From NCBI GenBank assembly GCA_022570795.1, contig JAKUDP010000003.1, positions 310,001 to 374,000 on the forward strand: a DNA stretch of 64,000 nt, written 5' to 3'. Of the stretch, positions 31,892 to 41,336 are shown one piece after another. Position numbers and translations under genes: made by a program. Source of the DNA: Sphaerulina vaccinii (Eukaryota; Ascomycota; Dothideomycetes; Mycosphaerellales; Mycosphaerellaceae). Every line of letters begins with the position of its first letter. Position 1 is the first letter of the stretch. The notes beneath the pieces are model-generated. The model was not told where the DNA came from. It did no database searches and saw only the letters and a list, made by a program, of their open reading frames with translations.

Positions 31892-34768
31892 ATGGTCAAC
31901 ATCACCGACGGGCCTCTGTCGCCCTTGAACGAAGTCGTCAAGTTCTTCGTGGCTATGATACCCAGCAAGGAATCGTTTAAAAAGCCGCATTTTAACTTCA
32001 TTACTCTGCACTATATGTACATGGTGCTCATGACCATCATTGGCTCTGTCATGCTCTTCCCGGCCGGGCTAATGGAGTACATCGACGCACTTTTCTTCGC
32101 GGCAGGAATGGCTACGCAATCTGGACTCAACACTATCGATGTGAATCTGCTGCATACCTACCAGCAAGTGGTCATGATGCTTCTCACATGCATATGCACG
32201 CCAATTTTCATCAATACTTGCGTGGTGTTCGTGCGTCTATACTGGTTTGAGAAGCGCTTCGAGCATATTGTAAAAGAGGCAAGAGCGAAGAGAGGGAGCA
32301 GATTCACGTTGAGTCGCTCGAAAAGTATGGCGAGAAGCGAGAAAGACACGCGGAGTGAAGATGCGGGGCGGCTCGAAGCAGGTGGCGTTCTTGGAAAGAA
32401 GATTACTGTCAATCCTGAAACAGCCAGGTTCATTGACGGAAGTGGCAATGATGAGGATACTGAGAAGAAGCGGAAACAGTTCAGAGAGAAGATTGGTCCG
32501 AGCATTGGACTGGATTCAAGTAATGGGACTACGCCTGAAAGCAGCAGGACCAACAGTAAGGACAAGGACACAAATATTGCCTCATCGACGTCCACAATTG
32601 GAGATGGAGTGCCTATAGTGCGTCTCGATGGAGGAGAGGCACACCAGGACGAGGAGGCGTCGAGTCCAACATCACAGTTCATGGGATTGAACCCGAACCT
32701 GCGTCGAGAGATCACATTTGCCGATGAAGTTCCCAGATCAGGTTGCCAGTCGCCAGAGCTCGCTCGCATACCAGAACAGCGAGATGTCTCTAAGCACGTG
32801 GAGTTCTTGCAGCGACAGCAGGCCAACGCGAAGAAGGGTGGCGCACTCTACATTCCTGGCCCTCGAGATTTTGACAGAGGAGAAAAGCCAGAAGAGCTTG
32901 ATGAAGATTTGACGATCTCCCGGCTGCACACTAGGACGTCTCACGGAGGACCGCTCAATCGACCAAAAAGCTCAGATGGCCGCAGTGAGATGTCACAAGA
33001 AGATCGCCAGACTAAGCGCGGCGGTATCACTATTGATGTACCGGAGCACCCAGCTCATCGCGATCGCGCAGCGACTAAGAGTAAGGACGATGAGCAGGAC
33101 AACGATGACGATGCCATCGAGAAGTCCAGACTGCAGAGAATCATGAGTGGCTTCGAACGCCGCAGAGATTCTCGTTTCCCTAACATCACCGAAGGACGCC
33201 GCAGTTTCGCCAGAGCCTGGACGAATCTGACTGGACCAAAGGACGAAGAGCCAATGCCTTACTTTAGCTGGACTGCCACAACTGGACGTAACAGTATGTT
33301 CATGGGCCTCTCTTCAGAGCAGCGAGAAGAGCTCGGTGGCATCGAGTACCGGTCACTCAAGACTTTGGCCAAGATTCTGCTCGCATACTATATCGGCTTC
33401 CATGTGCTTGGTATGAGCGTCTTGCTCCCATGGATCAAACACACGCAGCCATGGAAGGGAGTTGTCGAGGCAGATGGCCAGAACCCAGGCTGGTGGGGAG
33501 TGTTTACTCCGGCCTCAATGTTCAACGATCTGGGGTTCACGCTCACACCGGACTCGATGATCAGCTTCCAGTCAGGCGTGCTACCACTTCTGTTTGGATC
33601 TTTCTTGATCATTATTGGCAATACTGGATTCCCATGCATGCTTCGCTTCATCATCTGGTTCCTGTCGAAGGTCGTGACGTACGAAAGCGAGACATGGAAA
33701 GAGCTCCGCTTCCTGCTCGACCACCCACGTCGCTGCTTCACCTTGTTGTTCCCAAGCAAGGCCACTTGGTGGTTGTTCTGGGTGCTGATCGGACTGAATC
33801 TGCTCGATCTGATCTTCTTCATCATTCTGGACATCAATCAGCCTGTCGTTAGCGATCTTCATCCTGGAATTCGAGTCCTCAATGGATGGTTCCAAGCCAC
33901 TTCAACTCGAACTGCAGGTTTCGCCTCAGTCAACCTGGCTGAGCTCCATGCTGCCATTCAAGTCAGCTACATGATCATGATGTACATCTCCGTGTTTCCA
34001 ATCGCCATCTCCATCCGCAGGACAAACGTCTACGAAGAGAAGTCCCTCGGAATCTTCGGCGGCGAAGAAGACGCCCCCGGCGAGGACGAACAAAGCTACG
34101 TCAGCCAACATCTGCGTAGACAACTGTCCTTCGATTTATGGTATATCTTCTTGGGACTCTTCATAATCGCCATCGTCGAAGGCGACAGGATTTCTAACAC
34201 GAACCAGCCTGCATTCACGATGTTCAGCGTACTCTTCGAGATTGTGTCCGCGTATGGCACTGTCGGACTCTCCCTCGGCTACCCAAACATCAACGCCTCC
34301 TTCTCCGCCGAATTCCGCACAATTTCAAAACTTGTAATCATAGCCATGATGATCAGAGGTCGTCATCGTGGTCTTCCATACGCTCTTGACCGCGCTATCC
34401 TGTTACCTAGCGATAAATTACAGGATAGAGAACAAAAAGAAGCCGAACGACAAATGGTTCGAAGAGGTAGTATGTTTGCTGAAGAGAACTACCATGCTAC
34501 CTTTCCTCGGAACAAGACTTGGGAACAAGGTGAATTGGATCAATGGGGTTTACCTGCACAGCATACAAGACCTCATAGTCGTGCTGACGCTGTTATGACT
34601 GCTGCTGCAGGCGGCGAAGCAGACCCAGAAGGTTTGAGGAAAGTGAACACGCGAAGATCTACGGCTATGTCGGACGAGACGAAGAAGAAACATAGCCGTG
34701 CTCGCAGTTTGAGTAGGGTTATTGTTGGTGGGTTATCAGCTGGTCCTACTTGGTCGAAGAGGGATTAG
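31892..34768 (+). CDS. TRK1: High-affinity potassium transporter, TRK family
   Basis: A plasma-membrane K+ (and possibly Na+) uptake protein of 958 residues in a single exon. TRK proteins have four membrane-pore-membrane units. The first pore loop reads AGMATQSGLNTID (residues about 71-83), and the pattern returns as STRTAGFASVN and VSAYGTVGLSLGYP. The second unit appears as MFNDLGFTLTPDSM, where the Gly of the filter is held within LGFTLT. A hydrophilic cytoplasmic loop of roughly 370 residues separates units one and two (residues about 115-490), rich in Ser, Arg, Glu and Asp, as in yeast Trk1. RGRHRGLPYALDRAILLP near the C-terminus is a family hallmark. The ATG at 31892 gives the MVNITDGPLSPLNE start. 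A MITE-like element ends 397 bases upstream. Confidence 0.93.
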   Translation: MVNITDGPLSPLNEVVKFFVAMIPSKESFKKPHFNFITLHYMYMVLMTIIGSVMLFPAGLMEYIDALFFAAGMATQSGLNTIDVNLLHTYQQVVMMLLTCICTPIFINTCVVFVRLYWFEKRFEHIVKEARAKRGSRFTLSRSKSMARSEKDTRSEDAGRLEAGGVLGKKITVNPETARFIDGSGNDEDTEKKRKQFREKIGPSIGLDSSNGTTPESSRTNSKDKDTNIASSTSTIGDGVPIVRLDGGEAHQDEEASSPTSQFMGLNPNLRREITFADEVPRSGCQSPELARIPEQRDVSKHVEFLQRQQANAKKGGALYIPGPRDFDRGEKPEELDEDLTISRLHTRTSHGGPLNRPKSSDGRSEMSQEDRQTKRGGITIDVPEHPAHRDRAATKSKDDEQDNDDDAIEKSRLQRIMSGFERRRDSRFPNITEGRRSFARAWTNLTGPKDEEPMPYFSWTATTGRNSMFMGLSSEQREELGGIEYRSLKTLAKILLAYYIGFHVLGMSVLLPWIKHTQPWKGVVEADGQNPGWWGVFTPASMFNDLGFTLTPDSMISFQSGVLPLLFGSFLIIIGNTGFPCMLRFIIWFLSKVVTYESETWKELRFLLDHPRRCFTLLFPSKATWWLFWVLIGLNLLDLIFFIILDINQPVVSDLHPGIRVLNGWFQATSTRTAGFASVNLAELHAAIQVSYMIMMYISVFPIAISIRRTNVYEEKSLGIFGGEEDAPGEDEQSYVSQHLRRQLSFDLWYIFLGLFIIAIVEGDRISNTNQPAFTMFSVLFEIVSAYGTVGLSLGYPNINASFSAEFRTISKLVIIAMMIRGRHRGLPYALDRAILLPSDKLQDREQKEAERQMVRRGSMFAEENYHATFPRNKTWEQGELDQWGLPAQHTRPHSRADAVMTAAAGGEADPEGLRKVNTRRSTAMSDETKKKHSRARSLSRVIVGGLSAGPTWSKRD

Positions 34769-34771
34769 GAT

Positions 34772-34817
34772 TCTCCCAAAGAAGAGTAGGACTATGCTCT
34801 CCCAAAGAAGAGTAGGA
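34772..34817 (+). repeat. 26-bp period tandem duplication just after the TRK stop
   Basis: A 20-base segment beginning TCTCCCAAAGAAGAG is repeated exactly at 34772 and 34798, starting four bases after the TRK stop codon. Two copies only. Confidence 0.8.
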
Positions 34818-35187
34818 TCAGGCCCACGAGAGCCTGCACTTGTTGATTTCAGTTGGAGCGTTTTAGCGGAGATGCTTACTTGCTTCACTTCAGGATACCA
34901 CAGGACAGTAGGGAGATAGATAGGGATGAACAATGAACATAACTCTTGTATATTGATCGCTTCGTTTCTGATGACAGCATATGCATGCGAGAGCGCAGAT
35001 GTGGTACAATTAAGTCTTCAGAGGTAACAGAGAAGAACTGATATTGACAATTGAGTGCCATCAAACTACGTGTTCCCACTCCTTTTCCCACCGATGCAAA
35101 ATGACTTTCGACATCTCGGAATGACCCATCAATGCTCCCAAACTCCGCGCCGTCAGTGGTATCATAAAAGTTTCATGTTCATATCCT

Positions 35188-36507
35188 TCACTTCTCCTGT
35201 GTTTCATCACGCAGAGTGTCCGTGCTACGGCGTCCTAGCGTCGTCAACACCTCAGCCGCCTCTGCTTGGTCCAAGTCATATCCAATCTTGGAAGGATATG
35301 CAGTCAAATGACGACCACCAAACAAACTCTGTATAGATGATGGACGTGCGTGATGCTGTTTGAACGCATCTACCATCTGCGAGCAGGACATGCGCTGCGG
35401 TGGTGGCATGGTAGTATTGGTAACATTGGGCCGAGTCGACGCGAAGATTGATGGTGTGCGTGGAGCTTCCTTATCAGCTGGTCGAGTGGCCTCGGCCATT
35501 GCTTTGCAAGCACGCGCCCGCTCTGGATCTGATTGACACATATCGCAGCTGCCAGGGGCAGTCCACGAGATACGTGGCTCGACTGCAGTCGGCTTCGTCT
35601 TCTGTTGGACTTTCTCCAGTTCGGCCGATTTGCAAGCACAATTGTTGTCGTCAGTGCAGAAGCCGCAATGATCGTTCTCCATGGCGAAGTCCATCTGATT
35701 GCTTTCGTTGCTCGATGAGTTCTGGAGAGCGTAATTGGATTTACCGTAATTGGTAAAGTCCTGTTCTTCATAGTCGGTTGAGTTGGGAGTACCAGCTCCT
35801 GGACCGTATGAATCGTGCGACTGAGTAGATGGCTGGCCTGCTGCATCGCGGAACTGGCCGACATTAGACCTCTTGGCCTGGTCGCGCTCCGATGTGGCTT
35901 GGCGAACAGCAGCCTGAAGACGTTCGTTCTCCGCTCTCATTTCTTGCATTTGACGCTCCCGTTCCTGTTCGCGAGCATTCATATCCTGTACACGAGCTTC
36001 TAACTGAGCAACAGTATTGCGCAGCTGGCCTTCGACGCGATGGAACTCTTCCGTCTTCTCCTTAAGCGTTTCTTCAAGCTCCACGTTCTTGCGAGCCCGC
36101 TTGTCGCGGAACTGCCGCTGCGCCAGTCGATTTTGAAAGCGTCGACGGTCTTGAGCATCTTCTTGTGCTATGGGCTTCCTGCCTGGACGTGGTCGCGGCG
36201 GGACTGTGATGTTGGCCGACATGGGCCCGCTTTGCTTCGCCGTCATCCCAGTCGACTCGCCAGCTGGCGATGGGATACTCTCACTTCCTTCACGCTTCAG
36301 AGAGATGCTGCCGTTCTTTGGGATGGCGACTTTTGTGGCAGGAGCAGCAGCAGCATTGCTGCCGTTGGAGTTGGTGCGCTGTGCGTTCAGAGTCGAGTCG
36401 CTGCCGAAGTCGTAGGGGCGGAAGGCATGCTGCTGATATTGCTGCTGTTGGAGGTAGGCGTTGTCTGCGTGGCCGTCGTTAGTGTCTGGTGATGAAGCTG
36501 AGGACAT
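35188..36507 (-). CDS. bZIP transcription factor, HapX/Hap4-like
   Basis: A 439-residue nuclear regulator in one exon, ATG at 36507. Residues 101-112 (TVPPRPRPGRKP) match the short Hap4-type motif that binds the CCAAT-binding complex. The bZIP basic region follows directly (RRRFQNRLAQRQFRDKR; the fungal N-x2-A-Q-x2-F-R signature at 126-134), then a long coiled coil (about 140-215). Two Cys-rich clusters come after (CGFCTDDNNCAC and CDMCQSDPERARAC). The C-terminal MSCSQMVDAF and DLDQAEAAEVLTTL also recall HapX. In HapX the Cys clusters sense iron through Fe-S cofactors and the protein controls iron homeostasis. Whether this gene is HapX or a paralogue cannot be decided here; the spacing and Cys number differ from what I remember of HapX. 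The N-terminus is Gln-rich. Confidence 0.7.
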   Translation of the reverse strand: MSSASSPDTNDGHADNAYLQQQQYQQHAFRPYDFGSDSTLNAQRTNSNGSNAAAAPATKVAIPKNGSISLKREGSESIPSPAGESTGMTAKQSGPMSANITVPPRPRPGRKPIAQEDAQDRRRFQNRLAQRQFRDKRARKNVELEETLKEKTEEFHRVEGQLRNTVAQLEARVQDMNAREQERERQMQEMRAENERLQAAVRQATSERDQAKRSNVGQFRDAAGQPSTQSHDSYGPGAGTPNSTDYEEQDFTNYGKSNYALQNSSSNESNQMDFAMENDHCGFCTDDNNCACKSAELEKVQQKTKPTAVEPRISWTAPGSCDMCQSDPERARACKAMAEATRPADKEAPRTPSIFASTRPNVTNTTMPPPQRMSCSQMVDAFKQHHARPSSIQSLFGGRHLTAYPSKIGYDLDQAEAAEVLTTLGRRSTDTLRDETQEK

Positions 36508-36687
36508 GGCGGCGGTGATCAAAGGAAGAGGTGAATCCCATTCGCAGAGTCAAGATGATCAGATAAGATTGTGCGGAGTGGGGTGAGAGAAACGGGATGC
36601 GATGGAAGCCGTCTTGATCTTGATCCGATGTCGGCCTCGGCTGAAGTGGTTCCATTCTTGCACGTGGGTCCTTCTTTCCTTCTCCCA

Positions 36688-37603
36688 TCACTCACGAGGC
36701 ATACCGAGCATCCCATAGTCTTGTTGAGGATCGAGCGTGCCATAGTCTTGTTGAGGATCGAGCGTGCCATAGTCTTGTTGAGGATCGTACATCAATGTAG
36801 CCGAGGTGGTATGATACTGGTGCTGTATTGAGAAGCGTGGATACTGATCCGGAGAAGAGCAGGAGCAGGAAAGTCGAGTGATCAGCACCGTCCAGATCAT
36901 ACCTGCTTCGAAGCCATCCATGGCAGGTACACGCCACAGCTACCTTCTTGTTCAAGATCAAGACTCCTCGAGCACGTACAAGACAACCTTATCTGATCAT
37001 ATGTCTCTGTGCTTCTGCTCAGATCAAGGACATCCTCCGAGCGAAGACGACACAATGGAGACCAAGATCTGAGCAGAGGCAGGGAGGTGATGAATGCCAG
37101 TTGGATGTGAGGAAGAGAAATGCTAACTTACTAATCGGTCCATCTGAAGCAGGTCTGAGCGGCATCTGCTGCTGTCCTGGAAAAGGAATTCCACCCGATA
37201 CATTGCCGACCAGAGCAAACTGGCCGTTCGAGCCGAAAGTATAAGCGGCCGGGTCGGACTGTGTGCGTGTATGGGCCTGGCGTGCTAATCCTTCCTGGAC
37301 GAACTGGTCGAGTGCATCTTGCGCTTGCTCGGTCTGCTGCTGATGAGCAAGCCATTGGCCGACGATACCTCCTTGCGGCATTGCGACTGGTACTCCGGTC
37401 AACGACGGCACGAACGAGATCTCGTTCGAGTAAGCTTGCTGCTGCGGTCTTTCGAGGTCTTCTGGAGCGAACCCCTGGGCAGCAGCACCAGTATCGATAC
37501 TCATATTGTTATTGTTCATTGCTCCCCATTCGCATGCCTGGTTGACGTCAAACTCATTCTGTTCAGTGCCCAGCTCCATATTGGTTCCCATCACGACAGC
37601 CAT
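36688..37603 (-). CDS. Gln-rich hypothetical protein, three predicted exons
   Basis: A predicted 243-residue protein of unknown function. The exon model is 37603-37132, 37006-36903 and 36843-36688. It keeps one open frame across a 125-nt intron (GTAAGT..AGCACAG) and a 59-nt intron (GTATGA, CTGAT branch point, GGATCAG). Exon 1 is rich in Gln, Asn, Ala and Gly with no known domain (WLAHQQQTEQAQDALDQF). Exon 2 is short with several Cys. Exon 3 ends in three copies of DPQQDYGTL, encoded by the 27-bp minisatellite. It lies 181 bases upstream of the bZIP start on the same strand, so its 3' end sits in the bZIP promoter. The intron-1 acceptor is the least certain part of the model. Confidence 0.42.
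36714..36787 (+). repeat. 27-bp minisatellite, about 2.7 copies
   Basis: Units begin CATAGTCTTGTTGAGGATCG at 36714, 36741 and 36768; the last copy is truncated. The copies are identical. The period is a multiple of three and, read on the minus strand, gives the nine-residue repeat DPQQDYGTL at the end of the Gln-rich protein. Confidence 0.9.
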
Positions 37604-38500
37604 GACTCTAGGACGAAGATGTGGACCTGTTCTGCCTGTCCCAGTGTCTATACAGTTGATCAGGTACCACACGGCTTGAAGTTCTACCGTACAGTCGAGG
37701 TGTTGAAGGCAGTCTTCACAGCTGTGACTGTGGTCAGCGCGTATCGAAATCTGATCAGTTCGGCGCCGACGACCTACAATTGAGGAACTGTAAGAGGCTG
37801 ACTCCTGACTTGGACGATCTCACAGGTTGACACCTGACTAGAGATATGGCTCGGCGTTGAAGTTGCTCGGCGTCGCTGTATAAGTGTCCACGGTATGCCT
37901 GAAAAATGCGGCGATTATCAGCGAGCACACACATGGTAACGGAGCACTTTTGAGGCGTAGATAATGCGATACGCACCTATCCAGTTGGGTCGGGGGTCAG
38001 CGGATAGACGAAGGGTCTGCTATCGTGGTATTGATGCTTAAAGAGGTCGTGCGTCGGGCTAGGCGGATGGATGCTGATGAAAAGTGAAGGCAGTGATAGG
38101 AAATGGTCAGGTTCGGAAAAGAAGGAGCAGCTGATTTGCTCTGGTATTTCTTGCTGGCTCTACCAGCTTTGACCATCGTGCCTGAGGGGTTGTCTTTACT
38201 CAGTGATCCACTGAAATGTTCTTGGCAATACAGATCTGTGATGGATCGATGGTTTTGGTATGCACGTATACCGATGGATCAGAACATGCTCAAAAGTGGC
38301 CCTACCCACAAATATAGAGGAGATGTAGCCTATACTCGGCCGGCTAATTCGACCTCAAGCTATAAAGCTTTTCAGAGTCAATAAGTCGAACCCAGGTACT
38401 TGGGACAGAGCAGAGATTGCACAAGATCTGATCGGCTGTGTACGGAGCTCTGTTGTTGACTTGCTATATCTATCATCTTCTCTCTTCTACAATCACAACA
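37604..38500. other. Intergenic, about 900 bases
   Basis: Lies between the Gln-rich gene and the PQ-loop gene. A 93-codon plus ORF (38103-38384) and a 73-codon minus ORF (37755-37976) were examined. Neither has domain character or a supported splice partner. Confidence 0.4.
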
Positions 38501-39320
38501 TCACGCGAGTCGAATATCTTTCTCCTCAATACCACCAACAACACCATCTCCATCTCCATACATCCAGTACTGGACACCCAGATAGCAATCACACCCTGCC
38601 TGGAAAATTCCACAGAGCTTGAAAGCCCAAGGGACATTATTATCTGACAAGAAAAAGTACGTCATCTTGAACGCATCTCCTACCAACCAATTAATCAGTA
38701 CACTCAAGCGAAAGCCTTTGCATGATCGTATTCTTCGATTCTCCAGAACCTGCGGTATGGGCAAAATGGCTTCAATGCTCAATGCCACGTAACCCTGAAG
38801 CGCAATATACGCTGCATTACTTCCAATGAACAATTGCAAAGCCGCAAGCACGACAGTGAAGTAGGCGAGAAACTCCCAATAAGGCTTTCGATGTCTCCAC
38901 TGCCAGAAGCTGAACGGCCGGGTAACATAGCTTTCTCCAGCAACCCCGCTTGCAAAAGGTTTGTTGAGGCTATGCTGTGCTCCAAATGGAGGACGGTTGA
39001 CCAGCGCAACGTGGAGTAGCAGCGTCTGCACAATCACCATGATTCCGGCTTGAATGAGCAGTGCTGTATCAAAACGGTCGCCAAGCCAGAAGAAGATTCT
39101 GTCACATGTGGTTAGTATGTGTCAAGGTTACAATATGGTTGAGGCCAAGAACCCACTTTAACACTGAGGCCGTGAGCATGATCAGTGGTATATCCAACGA
39201 GAAACCAGCTGATGACCGACTTCTATTAATCGATAGGATCTGGTCGGCATAGCTCGTGACCGGCGACGTGATGAGGAAGAGGGGCGCAAGATGCGTGATC
39301 ACCCATCTGAAGAATGACAT
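38501..39320 (-). CDS. PQ-loop repeat membrane protein
   Basis: A seven-helix-type membrane protein of 253 residues from exons 39320-39157 and 39098-38501. They are joined across a 58-nt intron (GTGGGT..GTGACAG) that restores TASVLKIFFWLGDRFDTALL. The first PQ-loop is variant (SPVTSYADQILSI); the second is canonical (EAILPIPQVLENRRIRSCKGF). The segment LINWLVGDAFKMTYFF and PWAFKLCGIFQAGCDCYLGVQYWMYG complete the fold. Fungal relatives include proteins linked to endomembrane phospholipid asymmetry (Any1/Cfs1) and to lysosomal transport (SLC66). The similarity to the Any1 branch is from memory of that family and is inference. Confidence 0.78.
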
Positions 39321-40253
39321 TGTTCTGAGTGGCCTGTTAGCACAATGTATGATCGGTGGTCGTGTACACTTGCTCTTCGAGACTCGTGGGGAAAGTGAAG
39401 CTTATTTTTGATGCCAAGGCATTCGCACCAAGATCTTGCGACGTCGCCATTTTGAGATTGAGAATCCCGCCGTTCGTACGTCAAGTGGTGGCTTGTCACC
39501 ATGTGAGATGATGGTAAGGAAGAAGAAGAAGAAGAGAGGCTGACACTTACGACGATGATATCTTCGTAGTAGACAGACTTCGTAGCTCGGCAGGCGGAAA
39601 GACCGGGAGGGAAGGAATGACACTCTCTTTACGTGCACTTAATCTCTTGCATCTCTTTCTCCAGAACTCCAATTGCACACTCTATCCCAGATTGAATGAA
39701 AGATAAGATGTTCGCCAGTGCCAGACACCAGTTGCGTGAAATCCAAAGGTTTCGTAGTGCATGGATTTCAAGACATGAAGTCGCAGAAATGCCGAAAGGA
39801 GAGACCCACCAGCTTCGCATTTTGATCGGCAGCGGCAGGGATGGGCGGCTGTGGCGTCACTAGACTTCATCTAGCATTGAGAACTGGGCCTATCCGGGCA
39901 ACGACTTCGAGTTTCAGGCTGGTGAACGCAGGACGGTATCAATCCTCTGGCTGCTCCATCTAGTTGAGGAAAGACTATATCGCGAAGTCTACGACGCTGA
40001 AGAGCGGCCAATCTGGAGTCCGATCAGTGAAAAGCACCTGCATGACTCGGTAGCCCAGTGAAAACAAAGCAAGACTGTCAAACAAAGACATATCGAGACC
40101 TTCCAAGAAAAGCATAGACATGTCACCAGCTCGAAAACAACCAAGCAATCAGAAGCTATAACAACCAAGCAATCAAGAGCTATAAGAGATCTGAGAGCCA
40201 CTTCGAGAGCTCATCATCGTCAACAACATCCGCCAAAACTACCGAAACTCATC
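39321..40253. other. Divergent intergenic region with a short tandem repeat
   Basis: About 930 bases between the PQ-loop gene (minus) and the AIG2-like gene (plus). A 24-bp unit starting ACAACCAAGCAATCA occurs at 40137 and 40161, with one base difference in phase, within 120 bases of the AIG2-like start. No gene is supported. Confidence 0.5.
40137..40184 (+). repeat. 24-bp direct tandem duplication upstream of the AIG2-like gene
   Basis: Two adjacent copies of a 24-base unit (ACAACCAAGCAATCA then RRAGCTATA-like) differ by a small rearrangement of the AGAAG/AAGAG core. They lie in the presumptive 5' leader. Confidence 0.7.
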
Positions 40254-41097
40254 ATGGCAGACACATGTGAGAACACCAACGACTCAACAACTCCTCCAAC
40301 AACTCCTCCACCCCAAAATGGCAGATCAGCCTTTTTCTACGGAACTCTCATGGCCCCCCGAATCATCCACCGCGTCTGCCACGGCTCCGAAGTCCCAATG
40401 AACACTTCCAACAAATTCAACACCCGCCCAGCGATCCTTCACGACCACACACGCAAGCGCGTCAAATTTGCAGACTACCCTGGTGTCATCCCAATGAAAG
40501 GGGCCACAGTTCGCGGTACTTACGTTACAGGACTTACAGACAACCACATCTATCGTTTAGATATGTTCGAAGGTAGCGAGTATACTCGCCAGAAAGTATC
40601 TGTACGCTTGCTACTCGAGGAAGGAGGAGATGAGAAGAGTGGTGAAGGAAATGTTGAGGTTAGTCATTTTCATCGTACTTACCTTTCCCTATCAATAGAA
40701 CTAACGCAACAACACAGAGCAAAGAAGAATTCCCCTGCGAAACATACATCTACACAAACAGACCTGACATCGCACTCGAAGACCGGGAGTGGGACTTCGC
40801 AGAATTCATGCGCGAGAAAATGCACAACTGGGTTGGTGAAGCGGGAGAAGCAGAGTACGAAGGTGAGCGTGAAATCCCGACCCTCGTTTCAGATTGAGAA
40901 GCTTGGAAGAAAGTGGGAGACGAGTGGGGAGCTGAGAAAGCGGCATTCAAGAAGCTCGCAGAACGCTGACTCATTTTCTTCTTCCTGATACAGATGTCGA
41001 TAAAGCTGGAGGACACGATGGGACTGGAGGACGAGGGCTGAATGGAGATATCATGGCTGCTTTGCTGGAGGAGCAGAAGAAGAGATATATGACCTAG
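40254..41097 (+). CDS. AIG2-like / gamma-glutamylcyclotransferase-fold protein
   Basis: A small cytosolic protein of 217 residues. Exons 40254-40658, 40718-40862 and 40994-41097 are joined in phase across introns of 59 nt (GTTAGT..AACACAG) and 131 nt (GTGAGC..ATACAG). The signature FFYGTLMAP (YGTL at residues 29-32) opens the BtrG/GGCT fold, which binds gamma-glutamyl substrates. LDMFEGSEYTRQKV carries the conserved acidic residue (Glu in F-E-G) used as general acid/base in GGCTs. Exon 2 supplies ETYIYTNRPDIALEDREWDFAEFM, a helix usual in this family. The reaction, release of 5-oxoproline from gamma-glutamyl peptides, is inferred from the family. Plant AIG2 homologues have no proven substrate. 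Confidence 0.82.
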
Positions 41098-41336
41098 ATG
41101 GACTTGGTTCGGGATTTGGCTTTAGCGCGGCGTACGGGATAGAGGTATAGAGTGTGAACGGGAAGGCGATAGATGGAATATTTCAGGCGCATAATCTTCA
41201 TACCTCGTAACGAAGCTATGAGAGTACTCCTGCCTAAGCTGATGTCGCGTACTACACTTCTCCATCCCCCGCACTTCGACTATAGTGATGCTCTCGATCA
41301 GCTTCCTGCAAAGGAGCCAGTATGCCAGCGCTTGGC

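Noticed and set aside
37755..37976. Possible extra exon upstream of the Gln-rich gene
   Set aside because: An acceptor-like TTTTTCAG is followed by a short protein-like frame, but no compatible donor or downstream continuation keeps the frame open.
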